A DNA stretch of 64,000 nucleotides, taken from NCBI RefSeq assembly GCF_037546065.1, contig NZ_JAWMWG010000001.1:124001-188000 (forward strand). Direction: 5' to 3'. This document shows positions 1 through 7,973 of the stretch, in pieces. The position numbers and the translations under genes are program-made. The stretch is from Holzapfeliella saturejae (lineage in GTDB: Bacteria; Bacillota; Bacilli; Lactobacillales; Lactobacillaceae). The notes beneath the pieces are model-generated. The model did no database searches. It was not told the origin of the DNA and saw only the letters and a program-made list of their open reading frames with translations. Every line of letters begins with the position of its first letter. Position 1 is the first letter of the stretch.

Positions 1-12
1 TTAAAACTGCCA

Positions 13-378
13 TTAATTTTTTGGATGCTCTCTTTCGTATTGTTCTAATTTTGTCAAAATTTGTGCCCAGTATCGATAAGGGACAATCAATTGAAGTTTG
101 CCTTTTGTGATTGGAAAATCACGTTCACGTCGACCCGTAATTTCAGCCAATTCAGCGGCTGTTAGGTCATATTTTTCAACAATTTTTTTAATTTTAATTG
201 AAGACTGTGCACGCATGTAAGTAAATCCAAACATCAATACTGCCAACAGAATTGCGATTCCTAGTGAAATTTCTGCTGACAAATTGAAGTTCTTGTAAGC
301 AATAAATAATCCCATTATAAATGTGATGATAGCAGCTATAGCGCCCATAATAAAGGGAAAATAAGTTTTTGTTTTCAT
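13..378 (-). CDS. Two-TM membrane protein, unknown function
   Basis: 121-residue protein of unknown function. Two hydrophobic segments (about residues 7-27 and 36-55) are followed by a charged, probably cytoplasmic tail. The tail holds a short helical stretch (DLTAAELAEI, then GRRERDFP) that looks weakly like a helix-turn-helix but is too short to call. An AGAGGA ribosome binding site lies 6-7 bases before the ATG. It is divergent from the secreted 3D-like protein gene, with a dyad-rich 161-base gap between them. The gene sits at the window edge, so downstream partners on this strand cannot be seen. Confidence 0.75.
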   Translation of the reverse strand: MKTKTYFPFIMGAIAAIITFIMGLFIAYKNFNLSAEISLGIAILLAVLMFGFTYMRAQSSIKIKKIVEKYDLTAAELAEITGRRERDFPITKGKLQLIVPYRYWAQILTKLEQYEREHPKN

Positions 379-539
379 GTGTATTCCTCTTTTCTAATTG
401 ATAACGATGTTATATTACAGCAATGTTTCGATGTAACAATTATAACGCATTTTGTAATGTTATCATCACTTATCCGCAATAATGATAACGTATAATGATC
501 ATTATTCGATAGTGGAATGATCACAAAGGAGAGATTATT
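379..539. promoter_or_regulatory. Divergent intergenic region with three dyads
   Basis: AT-rich gap between divergent genes. It holds three dyads: ATAAC-GAT-GTTAT at 401-413; GTTATCAT at 459-466 paired with ATGATAAC at 482-489; and a perfect 14-bp palindrome ATAATGATCATTAT at 492-505. A TATAAT hexamer at 491-496 could be the -10 box for the rightward gene. The expected -35 position (about 468-473) is poor and lies inside the second dyad, which would fit an activator or repressor site. This reading is inference from sequence symmetry only. Confidence 0.4.
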
Positions 540-1190
540 ATTTTTAACAATAAAAAATCAATCATAATAACGTTAACAACATTAACCATCTTATTAATTA
601 TTGGCTTAGGTAACCGCCTAACAACCGTATTTGCAACAACTCAACCTAAAACTTATATCGTTGACCAACAGCTTGTTAGTGAATTGACTCACGCTAAACA
701 AATTATCACTGATTATGATAATCAGCAAGCCGAACAAAAGAAAGAAGCCTTTAAAGCTGCTGTTTTAGCTGAACAAGAACGCCAAGCTCAAGTGAAAGAA
801 CAAGAACGCTTAGAAGCTGAAAAACAAGCACAATTACAAGAACAACAACATCAACAAGAAGCTGCTGCACAAGCTCAAGCACAGCAACAAGCTGCTGTTT
901 CTCAAGCTGCTGAGCAAACTTCAAACCAAGGAACGTTTAAATTGAGTTTTTATGATCCCGCTGTTTTAGGATCAAACATGGGTTACAGCGGTGTTGCTGC
1001 TAACTTATCTGTTTTTCCAAAAGGTACAAAACTTAAAATTACATTATCTGATGGTACAGTTTGGTACCGTACCGTTAATGATACAGGAACTTTTGCTTAT
1101 TCAAACCCACGTCAATTAGATGTGGCAATGCCAAATAGTCAAATTCCTTCTGCAGGTATTTTATACGCAACGGTAGAAGTGGTTTCTTAA
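540..1190 (+). CDS. Secreted coiled-coil protein with 3D-like (double-psi barrel) domain, apparent AUU start
   Basis: The frame is open from the stop at 510 to 1190. The first conventional start (TTG at 684) would remove an obvious signal peptide. Upstream in frame, residues reading N-N-K-K-S followed by a hydrophobic core (ITLTTLTILLIIGLG) and a V-F-A cleavage-like site run from an ATT codon at 540. An AAAGGAG ribosome binding site at 525-531 sits 8 bases before it. No ATG, GTG or TTG lies in this stretch, so translation probably starts at AUU (216 residues). After the signal come a Gln/Ala/Glu-rich coiled coil (about 60-125) and a C-terminal domain of about 85 residues. That domain has the G-Y-S-G-V-A, P-K-G-T, N-D-T-G and L-D-V-A-M-P pattern of 3D/RlpA-like barrels. 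This fold occurs in Rpf/YabE-type and lytic wall enzymes, so a wall-active role is inferred. Confidence 0.7.
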   Translation: MFNNKKSIIITLTTLTILLIIGLGNRLTTVFATTQPKTYIVDQQLVSELTHAKQIITDYDNQQAEQKKEAFKAAVLAEQERQAQVKEQERLEAEKQAQLQEQQHQQEAAAQAQAQQQAAVSQAAEQTSNQGTFKLSFYDPAVLGSNMGYSGVAANLSVFPKGTKLKITLSDGTVWYRTVNDTGTFAYSNPRQLDVAMPNSQIPSAGILYATVEVVS

Positions 1191-1193
1191 TTG

Positions 1194-1224
1194 AAAAAAG
1201 ACTGGATGAATTCCAGTCTTTTTT
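1194..1224. terminator. Bidirectional intrinsic terminator
   Basis: A hairpin with arms AAAAAAGACTGGA / TCCAGTCTTTTTT lies between two convergent genes. A-tract and T-tract flanks allow termination in both directions. Confidence 0.85.
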
Positions 1225-1240
1225 GTTTGTTTTCAAAAAA

Positions 1241-2365
1241 CTAATGACTACTTGATTGAGAAGATGACTGTTGTTGGCTAGATTTTGGCAAATTCTTTAA
1301 CTTTTCATCTGAGTAAATCGTATAGTTGTATTCCGCATCTAAATCCTTCCAGTCAACTTGTTTATTCAATTGATTCTGTTTAGTTTCAGTATTATCAACC
1401 GTTTCAGGTGAAAGTTCAAGATTTTGACGCAGTGCATTTGAAATACGCTGTAGTTCATCAGTTGAAGCTAATTGATAAGATCCCCCAGAAAGCCAAGCAT
1501 CTTTACCATGAATATAATCAGAGCTAATGGATTGGGCAGCATGACGGTAATTGTTGAATAATCCTACCATGTTGTCAAAACTTAAATTTGTTTGCATATT
1601 TGATTTGATGACGTTAAAAATCGATTCAAAATTAGCAACCGAATCTAATGATAACGCTTTTTTGGCGATGGCTTCAATCACTTGACGTTGGCGTTTTTGT
1701 CGACCATAGTCTCCTTCTGGATCATCATAACGCATTCTAGTGTAATCTAGGGCCCCATGACCAGTTAGTGTGCGTGGTCCTTTTTCAAACTGTGTCCAGC
1801 CATAATAAAAGGCAAATGGCACATCTACCTCAACACCACCAATAGCATCAACAATATTTTCTAAAGCTCCCATATTAACGGTAACATAATAATCAATTGG
1901 AACATTTACTAATGAAGAGACAGTTTTCATTGCCAAGCTTGAACCACCAATATTATAAGCAGAGTTTACTTTTTGCATCCCTGTATTATCATCTTGTATC
2001 TCCGTCAACATGTCTCGAGGTACTGAGGTCAGAGTTGTTTGTTTAGTTTTAGGGTTGATTGTCGCTAAAATTAATGTATCTGAATTTCCACGATCATCAC
2101 CTCGATCAAATGCTCCTGTATCCGTTCCCAAAAGTAAAATTGAAATCGGTTTTTGTTCTTCGATTGCTGTTGTTTGCTTGTTATCAACCGGATGATAAGT
2201 TTGATTAATCGCACTTTTAGCATGTAAATAAACTTTGGCTAAGTTAGCACCTGTTAAAGCAATAACTAACACCAGTGCTAATCCTAAAATATGAGTGAAT
2301 TTTGTCTTTCTTTTCATTTTTTTGGTGCGTTTTAAGCTCTCATTGCGTTGATAATCATCTCTCAT
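1241..2365 (-). CDS. LytR-CpsA-Psr (LCP) family wall polymer ligase
   Basis: 374 residues. A basic cytoplasmic start is followed by one membrane anchor (about 23-44) and an extracellular LCP domain (about 70-260). Family motifs visible are LLLGTD, the Arg/Asp-rich R-G-D-D-R-G-N-S-D-T-L strand, SVPRD and KVNSAY. LCP enzymes move undecaprenyl-pyrophosphate-linked polymers (teichoic acid, capsule) onto peptidoglycan at the outer membrane face. The last 60 residues form a non-conserved tail ending in a Ser/Gln-rich run. A GGGAGG ribosome binding site precedes the ATG. The gene is monocistronic: it is convergent with the 3D-like protein and divergent from pepF. The exact polymer substrate cannot be read from sequence. 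Confidence 0.88.
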   Translation of the reverse strand: MRDDYQRNESLKRTKKMKRKTKFTHILGLALVLVIALTGANLAKVYLHAKSAINQTYHPVDNKQTTAIEEQKPISILLLGTDTGAFDRGDDRGNSDTLILATINPKTKQTTLTSVPRDMLTEIQDDNTGMQKVNSAYNIGGSSLAMKTVSSLVNVPIDYYVTVNMGALENIVDAIGGVEVDVPFAFYYGWTQFEKGPRTLTGHGALDYTRMRYDDPEGDYGRQKRQRQVIEAIAKKALSLDSVANFESIFNVIKSNMQTNLSFDNMVGLFNNYRHAAQSISSDYIHGKDAWLSGGSYQLASTDELQRISNALRQNLELSPETVDNTETKQNQLNKQVDWKDLDAEYNYTIYSDEKLKNLPKSSQQQSSSQSSSH

Positions 2366-2403
2366 TAGATAAACCTCCCTATTTCCCTATTTATTCTATC
2401 TAA

Positions 2404-2426
2404 AATCAACGCTAAATGCATTGATT
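2404..2426. promoter_or_regulatory. Inverted repeat upstream of LCP gene
   Basis: AATCAACGC, a 5-base loop, then GCATTGATT: 9-bp arms with one mismatch. It lies about 40-60 bases before the LCP start in the gap shared with pepF. It could be an operator for either gene; no regulator is known from this window. Confidence 0.3.
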
Positions 2427-2517
2427 TTACTGATATTTATCAATCTTTTAGTTTTTTGATTAAATTTAAATGAATCTGTGGTACCCTATTCTTAATAATA
2501 CGACAGGAGGATTTATT

Positions 2518-4332
2518 ATGAGCGATGCATCACATTTACCAAAACGACAAGATGTTCCTAAAGAACTGACTTGGGACTTATCGCTTGTTTTCAAAACAGA
2601 TGATGATTTTGAGCAAGCTTTCAAAGAGGTTGAAGCTGAAATCCCAAAAATTGAAGCTTTAGAAGAAACTTTAATTAGTTCAGCTGATAACTTACTCAAT
2701 GGGATTACCGAAATTCTAGCCACTTGGCGTAAACTCGAAAAAGTTTATGTTTACGCTAGTATGAATAGTGATGTGGATACTAACAATGCCAAATACTTAG
2801 CTTTTGATGCTAAAGCAGGATCTTTAGCAGCTAAAGTCAGTGCTGCAACTGCCTTTTTAGTACCTACATTAATTCAACTATCAGATGATAAATTAGCACA
2901 ATTTTACCAAGATAACGAAGAACTTAAACACTACGACCACTTCCTTGAAGAAGCTCGCAATGAAAAAGATCACACACTAGATGCTAAACAAGAACAACTT
3001 ATTGCTGCTGCAGGCGATGCTTTTGGGGCATCAGCTAGCACTTTTAACGTTTTAACCAACTCTGACATGGAATATCCATTTGTGGAAGATGAAGATGGTT
3101 ATATGGTTCAATTGTCCAACGGACTTTACAGTCGTTTACTTGAATCTGTTCATCAAGATGTCCGTCAAGGTGCGTTTGCAGGACTTTACCAAGCTTATGG
3201 CCAGTTCCAAAATACATTAGCTCAAACACTTTCAGGAGAAGTTAAACGTCATAATTACTTGGCTCAAACCCACAACTACCAAGATGCACGTGAGGCAGCT
3301 TTATCCCACACACATATCCCAACAACCGTTTACGATACATTAGTAGAAGAAGTTAATAACCATCTTCCTTTACTTCACCGTTACGTTAAACTTCGTAAGA
3401 AGCTACTGGATGTTGATGAACTTCATATGTACGATATGTATGTTTCTCTAATTGGTGAACCCCAGCTCTCTTATGATTATGAAAGTGCCAAAGCTGAAGC
3501 TAAAAAAGCACTAAGCGTTTTAGGGGAAGATTATTTAGAACACGTTGATGAAATTTTCAACAACCGTTATATCGATGTTGTCGAAAACAAAGGTAAACGT
3601 TCTGGTGCTTATTCAGGTGGTGCTTATGACACACCACCTTACCAATTATTAAACTGGCAAGATAACTTGGATAACTTATACACATTAGTTCACGAAACCG
3701 GACACTCTATGCACAGCTGGTATACGCGTCATAATCAACCTTATGTTTACGGTGATTATCCCATCTTCATTGCTGAAATTGCCTCAACAACTAACGAAAA
3801 CTTGTTAACAGAATACTTGCTCAAACAAGTAAGTGACAAAAAAACACGTGCCTTTTTACTTAACCATTACTTAGACGGATTTAAGGGAACTGTTTTCCGT
3901 CAAACACAGTTTGCAGAATTTGAGCACTTTATCCACCAACAAGATCAAGCAGGTCAAGCTCTAACAGCTGACCTACTCAGTGATTATTATGGCGAATTAA
4001 ACGCTCACTACTATGGTCCTGATGTGACACGTGATCCAGAAATTGCACTTGAATGGTCTCGTATTCCACACTTTTATATGAACTACTATGTTTATCAATA
4101 TGCGACTGGTTTTGCGGCGGCTTCAACCCTTTCAGAAGGCATTATGAAGCAAGACCCACAAGCTATTGAAAACTACTTAAACTACTTAAAATCTGGTAGT
4201 TCAGATTACCCAATTGAAACCATGAAAAAAGCTGGTGTGGATATGACCAAACCAGACTACTTGAAAAAAGCATTTGCAATTTTTGAAGACCGTTTAAATG
4301 AACTTGAACAACTAATTGAAGAAGGATTCTAA
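2518..4332 (+). CDS. pepF: Oligoendopeptidase F (M3 zinc peptidase)
   Basis: 604 residues, the usual length for PepF/M3B. The HETGH zinc motif lies near residue 391, and a downstream F-I-A-E-I-A-S-T helix supplies the third, glutamate, ligand. PepF is a cytoplasmic enzyme cutting peptides of roughly 7-17 residues after import. An in-frame ATG 48 bases upstream exists, but AGGAGG at 2505-2510 sits 7 bases before the ATG at 2518, and the protein then starts MSDASHLPKR, as PepF proteins do. A small membrane protein gene follows 3 bases after the stop. Confidence 0.93.
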   Translation: MSDASHLPKRQDVPKELTWDLSLVFKTDDDFEQAFKEVEAEIPKIEALEETLISSADNLLNGITEILATWRKLEKVYVYASMNSDVDTNNAKYLAFDAKAGSLAAKVSAATAFLVPTLIQLSDDKLAQFYQDNEELKHYDHFLEEARNEKDHTLDAKQEQLIAAAGDAFGASASTFNVLTNSDMEYPFVEDEDGYMVQLSNGLYSRLLESVHQDVRQGAFAGLYQAYGQFQNTLAQTLSGEVKRHNYLAQTHNYQDAREAALSHTHIPTTVYDTLVEEVNNHLPLLHRYVKLRKKLLDVDELHMYDMYVSLIGEPQLSYDYESAKAEAKKALSVLGEDYLEHVDEIFNNRYIDVVENKGKRSGAYSGGAYDTPPYQLLNWQDNLDNLYTLVHETGHSMHSWYTRHNQPYVYGDYPIFIAEIASTTNENLLTEYLLKQVSDKKTRAFLLNHYLDGFKGTVFRQTQFAEFEHFIHQQDQAGQALTADLLSDYYGELNAHYYGPDVTRDPEIALEWSRIPHFYMNYYVYQYATGFAAASTLSEGIMKQDPQAIENYLNYLKSGSSDYPIETMKKAGVDMTKPDYLKKAFAIFEDRLNELEQLIEEGF

Positions 4333-4335
4333 AAA

Positions 4336-4554
4336 ATGTTTTTCATTTTTGCTTTGCTTGTGATTCTTCAATTTTTAACAGGCAGAATTGACCACCGATT
4401 ATTGCAACATATTATCCCTATTGGGTTAGTGATTGTTGTTGGTTATCGTTTGATAACCGTAAACCACCTGTTCACACTAAAAACTATTTTACTGACAATA
4501 TTTGTGGTCATTTCACTTTATTTGACTTCATTTGTAGCAAAAAAGCTTAGATAA
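4336..4554 (+). CDS. Small membrane protein, unknown
   Basis: 72 residues, almost entirely hydrophobic, with probably three short membrane segments and a basic end (VAKKLR). It starts 3 bases after the pepF stop. Its ribosome binding site (AGAAGGA) lies in the last pepF codons, so the two are probably translationally coupled. Function is unknown; no known small-protein family was recognised with certainty. Confidence 0.6.
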   Translation: MFFIFALLVILQFLTGRIDHRLLQHIIPIGLVIVVGYRLITVNHLFTLKTILLTIFVVISLYLTSFVAKKLR

Positions 4555-4573
4555 TTTTATCTAAGCTTTTTTT
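4539..4573. terminator. Bidirectional terminator overlapping both gene ends
   Basis: A stem of AAAAAAGCTTAGATAA against TTATCTAAGCTTTTTT spans the stop codons of two convergent genes. Confidence 0.85.
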
Positions 4574-5022
4574 GCGTCTGCGTTATTTTGAATTTTTTGT
4601 AAGAAGTAACGTGAAACTGGGCCGACAATAATTAACTGTAAAGGCAGTGCCATAATAAAGTTAAAGCCCCATGCTCTTAAGTATTTAGGCAAGATATCGC
4701 CATGAAGTTGACCTTGGGCAACTAGACCATAAATAGACATTAGCGTTACCATTCCTAAAACCATGAAAAATGATAGAGTGATAATCACTTGCCATTTCTT
4801 TTCTAAGTTAATCGGTAGTTTGAACGTGATTTTTTTCGCTAAAATTCCAACAATAAAATTATCTAAAATAAATGCAACAATGAATCCGGGAATAAATCCA
4901 ATTAATACTCTATCAATTGCAAATGCATTGTGAATAGTCAAGTTGTAGGCACTCATTCCTAAAACCATCAATCCACACATAATTGTTCCAAAAATTAATT
5001 CTTCTTTGTGATTTCTTGGCAT
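4561..5022 (-). CDS. DUF2798 family four-TM membrane protein
   Basis: 153 residues with four predicted membrane helices (about 10-30, 40-62, 78-100 and 118-140). It has the paired arrangement and the ALPLQLIIVGPVSR ending typical of DUF2798 proteins, here as two tandem halves. The function of the family is unknown. A good ribosome binding site (AGAGGAG) precedes the ATG. The gene is monocistronic, convergent with the small membrane protein and divergent from the thiol peroxidase gene. Confidence 0.75.
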   Translation of the reverse strand: MPRNHKEELIFGTIMCGLMVLGMSAYNLTIHNAFAIDRVLIGFIPGFIVAFILDNFIVGILAKKITFKLPINLEKKWQVIITLSFFMVLGMVTLMSIYGLVAQGQLHGDILPKYLRAWGFNFIMALPLQLIIVGPVSRYFLQKIQNNADAKKA

Positions 5023-5173
5023 TAAACTCTCTCCTCTGTTTTAAACTCACTAGAGATTACAATAGCATAATAAAATTTTGCTCGTAAGTTTTTTTTTGAA
5101 ATTTTTGACTATACAAAAAAGACTGCCAGGATTACAATTAGGACTAATTATAAATCAGAAAGGACGTCAATCA

Positions 5174-5641
5174 ATGCCAACAATTTATGATTTTTCTTTA
5201 ACTGAAATGAATGGTCAACCCATCAATTTATCAGATTACAAAGACAAAGTGCTATTAATTGTCAACACCGCTAGTAAATGTGGACTTGCACCACAACTTG
5301 AAACAATTGAACAATTATATCAAGACTATAAAGATAAGGGTTTTGCAGTGATTGGGTTGCCTTCTAATCAATTTCATCAAGAACTAGAAAACGATCAAGA
5401 TACATCCGATTACTGTCAACGTCATTACGGCGTAACTTTTCCAATGACCAAAAAAGTAAAATTAAATGGTGATGAGGCTGATCCATTAATCAATTACTTG
5501 AAAGAGCAATCTGGTAAAGGTGCCATCAAGTGGAACTTTACTAAATTTTTAATTGGGAAATATGGACAACTTATTCACCGTTATGCACCTATGACTTCGC
5601 CTAAGAAAATGGAAGCTGAAATCGTACAAGCTTTAAAATAA
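5174..5641 (+). CDS. Glutathione peroxidase-family thiol peroxidase
   Basis: 155 residues from ATG 5174, preceded by AAAGGA; the longer frame from 5078 adds non-family sequence. The GPx fold motifs are present: peroxidatic Cys36 (N-T-A-S-K-C-G), Gln66 in S-N-Q-F, and the W-N-F-T-K-F motif near 120. The Cys-Asn of animal FPCNQF is Ser-Asn here. A second cysteine, Cys81, sits where yeast Gpx3 has its resolving Cys82. This indicates a two-cysteine, thioredoxin-dependent peroxidase rather than a true glutathione enzyme. It reduces H2O2 and organic peroxides in the cytoplasm, and complements the catalase at 44.7 kb. Confidence 0.9.
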   Translation: MPTIYDFSLTEMNGQPINLSDYKDKVLLIVNTASKCGLAPQLETIEQLYQDYKDKGFAVIGLPSNQFHQELENDQDTSDYCQRHYGVTFPMTKKVKLNGDEADPLINYLKEQSGKGAIKWNFTKFLIGKYGQLIHRYAPMTSPKKMEAEIVQALK

Positions 5642-5674
5642 AAAGAAGATGACCCTAAGGTCATCTTCTTTTTT
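5640..5674. terminator. Bidirectional terminator
   Basis: Stem AAAAGAAGATGACC / GGTCATCTTCTTTT with loop CTAA, lying between convergent genes and followed by T-rich DNA. Confidence 0.85.
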
Positions 5675-6146
5675 ATTTGATTAATCGATATTGATTACCC
5701 ATTGCTTCAATTAAATTAATAAAGTCAGAGAATCTCACCATTATGGTCTGATGATTAACATTAGGATGGAACCCCAGTAATCGATTTTGATTAAGACTTT
5801 CATCAACAATGACTTGAACTTGATGATTTTCATCATTCAACAACCCAAATGGACTAACAGTTCCTGGTGTTAATTTTATCAATGATTTCATCAATTCCGG
5901 ACTAGCAAATGACAATCTTTTTTCGCTAAGTTGAGTCGCAATTGACTTCAAGTCAGCTCTTTTATCACCGGCAATAACCAGCAAATAATAATGATTATTT
6001 TGCGTTTTTAGTAGTAAGTTTTTAACAGTTAATCCTGGAATAACAAAATCCGCTTCTTTAACTTTTTCGATTGCTGGATGATTAATAAGTTGATAATCGA
6101 CTTTATGTTTATGCAAAAACGCAAACACACTATCATTGGGTAACAT
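5673..6146 (-). CDS. YbaK/ProX-type prolyl-tRNA editing protein
   Basis: 157 residues matching the YbaK/EbsC/ProX deacylase fold. Visible features are the N-terminal Y-Q-L-I-N-H-P, the substrate-lysine region G-D-K-R-A-D-L-K, and the L-T-P-G-T-V-S-P-F-G-L loop typical of ProX (trans-editing of mischarged Ala-tRNA-Pro). It starts 9 bases after the preceding small membrane protein gene, with an AGGAG-like ribosome binding site. It is therefore the last gene of a probable three-gene operon with two small membrane proteins. The exact mischarged substrate (Ala, Cys or Ser on tRNA-Pro) cannot be fixed by eye. Confidence 0.85.
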   Translation of the reverse strand: MLPNDSVFAFLHKHKVDYQLINHPAIEKVKEADFVIPGLTVKNLLLKTQNNHYYLLVIAGDKRADLKSIATQLSEKRLSFASPELMKSLIKLTPGTVSPFGLLNDENHQVQVIVDESLNQNRLLGFHPNVNHQTIMVRFSDFINLIEAMGNQYRLIK

Positions 6147-6155
6147 GGCTATCTC

Positions 6156-6593
6156 CTATTGTTTAGCTATTTTTAGTGAATAATAATTAATAAAGTAAAG
6201 AATTGATGCAGTCAGCGTTACAATTCTTCCAATTAGCGCAATTGAATTTGCTGCTTGAATATTTTTGATTGTCGTTGCTTGTTGCATAAATGGGTTAGAA
6301 TCAAATGGATTCTGTGACCCATAAATCGTAAATGATGACGGTAATGTTTTGTCAGCATTCATCATGGCATATAGTGTTGCACCAGCAACAATTACTACAC
6401 CTATTACCATCAAGATAGAAATCCAGTTCTTGACTTTTGGATTACTTGATTCAGAATCAAGCAATACCATGCTCATAATAATGATGATAACTGCTGCAAA
6501 AACCATTAACCACCCTGGCAATAGTAAAAAAACTAATCCTAAAATAGCATTAATTAACACAAAGTTAGATAAACTGCTGTTTTGTTTAGTCAT
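6156..6593 (-). CDS. Four-TM membrane protein, unknown (pair member)
   Basis: 145 residues with four membrane segments (about 10-24, 26-45, 58-78 and 118-138). An extracytoplasmic loop of about 35 polar residues lies between helices 3 and 4. The same topology and a weakly similar ending occur in the neighbouring 135-residue protein, so the two look like a diverged pair. The ribosome binding site lies in the last codons of the upstream gene, 6 bases away. No family recognised. Confidence 0.65.
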   Translation of the reverse strand: MTKQNSSLSNFVLINAILGLVFLLLPGWLMVFAAVIIIIMSMVLLDSESSNPKVKNWISILMVIGVVIVAGATLYAMMNADKTLPSSFTIYGSQNPFDSNPFMQQATTIKNIQAANSIALIGRIVTLTASILYFINYYSLKIAKQ

Positions 6594-6599
6594 AAACCA

Positions 6600-7007
6600 C
6601 TATGCCTCTTCTTCAATTTTCATTACTTTATGATACTCAATAAACGCAAACACGACAGCTACTATTCTCAATACACCCACAATAGCTCCTAAAACTAAGA
6701 CCAAATTAGCATCTTGTGATTGTAATAAACTTAAAGCATTAGTTTCAGCCGGTACTCTAGATGTCACAATGAAAAAGTTCCCCCAACTGATAATAGCACT
6801 AATAATTAGTAATACTGAGCTCACATTGATAGTGCGTAACTTATAATGTTTGTAGCTTTGGTACAAAACAAAAGCTGACGTCAAAGCAATAATGACATCT
6901 GTAAATCCTTTCAATGAGATTGTGTTTGACACCATTGGTAAAACTAGCAAAATATTAACAATAGCATTAAATAACAGCACCCATGCTGTTGAACGATATG
7001 TTTTCAT
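6600..7007 (-). CDS. Four-TM membrane protein, unknown (pair member)
   Basis: 135 residues when started at the ATG at 7007, which has AAGGAGG 9 bases upstream; the frame is open to 7034 but without a better start. Four membrane helices (about 7-25, 32-50, 58-78 and 105-125), a loop before the last helix, and an acidic C-terminal end (K-I-E-E-E-A). First gene of the probable operon with the second four-TM protein and the prolyl-tRNA editing gene. Function unknown. Confidence 0.65.
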   Translation of the reverse strand: MKTYRSTAWVLLFNAIVNILLVLPMVSNTISLKGFTDVIIALTSAFVLYQSYKHYKLRTINVSSVLLIISAIISWGNFFIVTSRVPAETNALSLLQSQDANLVLVLGAIVGVLRIVAVVFAFIEYHKVMKIEEEA

Positions 7008-7073
7008 TCTTAAATTCCTCCTTATTTTCATCATCGTAACATACTTTTTTGTATAATTGGCTGCTGCTATACT

Positions 7074-7104
7074 AAAAAAGACTAGCCACTAATAGCTAGT
7101 CTTT
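7074..7104 (-). terminator. Terminator of the secreted protein gene
   Basis: Stem AAAGACTAGC / GCTAGTCTTT followed by a T-run on the minus strand. It overlaps the stop codon of the gene ending at 7096. Confidence 0.8.
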
Positions 7105-7779
7105 TGTTTCTTCAATTAATTTAGTGATTGATTCATTAATATTTTGATCGTTGTTATCTGGGCTCTTAAATCCCTTGGGACGTTTATATACATTGTCATC
7201 GTCTTTAAAGAACACACTTCCTGGGGCCACAAACATCCAAAAATCATCTTTAATACCATTAGTTCCAGTTGTAGCTTTATTCATAATACCTGCTAATTGA
7301 TCGCCAACTTCGGGTAATTTAGTTCCGCTATACTCAACTGTAATCGTTTTATTTGATGGGGCTATTGGGGATTCGCCCATATTAGTTTTGAAATCACTTT
7401 CTTTAATATCGCCACCCGCAAATAAAACATTAATAGTCTGCCCGCGTAAACTTGGATCTCCTCGAAGAACTTTATCAACTTTGACCTTTGCCAAAGTCAT
7501 TGGGTAGTTATCATAAGGAGCTGGTTGTACGCCTACAACATTACCACTGTAAACAAGATGACCACTTTGAATTAGCTCATCGAAATTTTTAGGATAGTAA
7601 TAGTATGAGACCATCCAAGACATTTGTGTCTTGCTAGCCGCATAACTACCTTGGATAATATCACTTGATTTATTTTGATGACTCTCATTAGCCGCAAAAC
7701 TACCTGGCATCACAAAATAAACCAAAGCTAGTAGTAAGACACTGAAAATAATCAGTGCTAATCCCCTTTTTTTATTCAT
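7096..7779 (-). CDS. Membrane-anchored extracytoplasmic protein, unknown
   Basis: 227 residues from the ATG at 7779. GGGGGAG lies 6 bases before it, so the upstream in-frame ATG at 7806 is less likely. A basic N-terminus (MNKKRG) and one hydrophobic helix (about 7-25) act as signal peptide or anchor. No lipobox cysteine is present. The exported part has a beta-rich middle (S-G-N-V-V-G-V-Q, then V-D-K-V-L-R-G-D-P) and a charged C-terminus. No family recognised. It is transcribed alone and divergent from the C26 amidotransferase gene. Confidence 0.65.
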   Translation of the reverse strand: MNKKRGLALIIFSVLLLALVYFVMPGSFAANESHQNKSSDIIQGSYAASKTQMSWMVSYYYYPKNFDELIQSGHLVYSGNVVGVQPAPYDNYPMTLAKVKVDKVLRGDPSLRGQTINVLFAGGDIKESDFKTNMGESPIAPSNKTITVEYSGTKLPEVGDQLAGIMNKATTGTNGIKDDFWMFVAPGSVFFKDDDNVYKRPKGFKSPDNNDQNINESITKLIEETKD

Positions 7780-7973
7780 CCATATCTCCCCCAAAAAAGC
7801 CAACACTAAGTTTTAACTTAATATTTCACTATACTACTTTATCTAATAATCAACAGTAACGCAATTTTATTACACAAAAATTTAATTCTTTTGTCAATTT
7901 GACTAGCAAAAAGTAAGTATAACACTTATTATTGAGATAATTAATCGAGTTTTACTATTTAGGAGGATTTTTT

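Noticed and set aside
5078..5173. N-terminal extension of the thiol peroxidase from 5078
   Set aside because: The extension is unlike the family and lacks a ribosome binding site, while ATG 5174 has AAAGGA and the family N-terminus.
7860..7973. Promoter of the C26 amidotransferase gene from TTGTCA/TTGACT and TATAAC
   Set aside because: The hexamers are spaced 13 or 21 bases apart, outside the usable range, so no promoter was listed.
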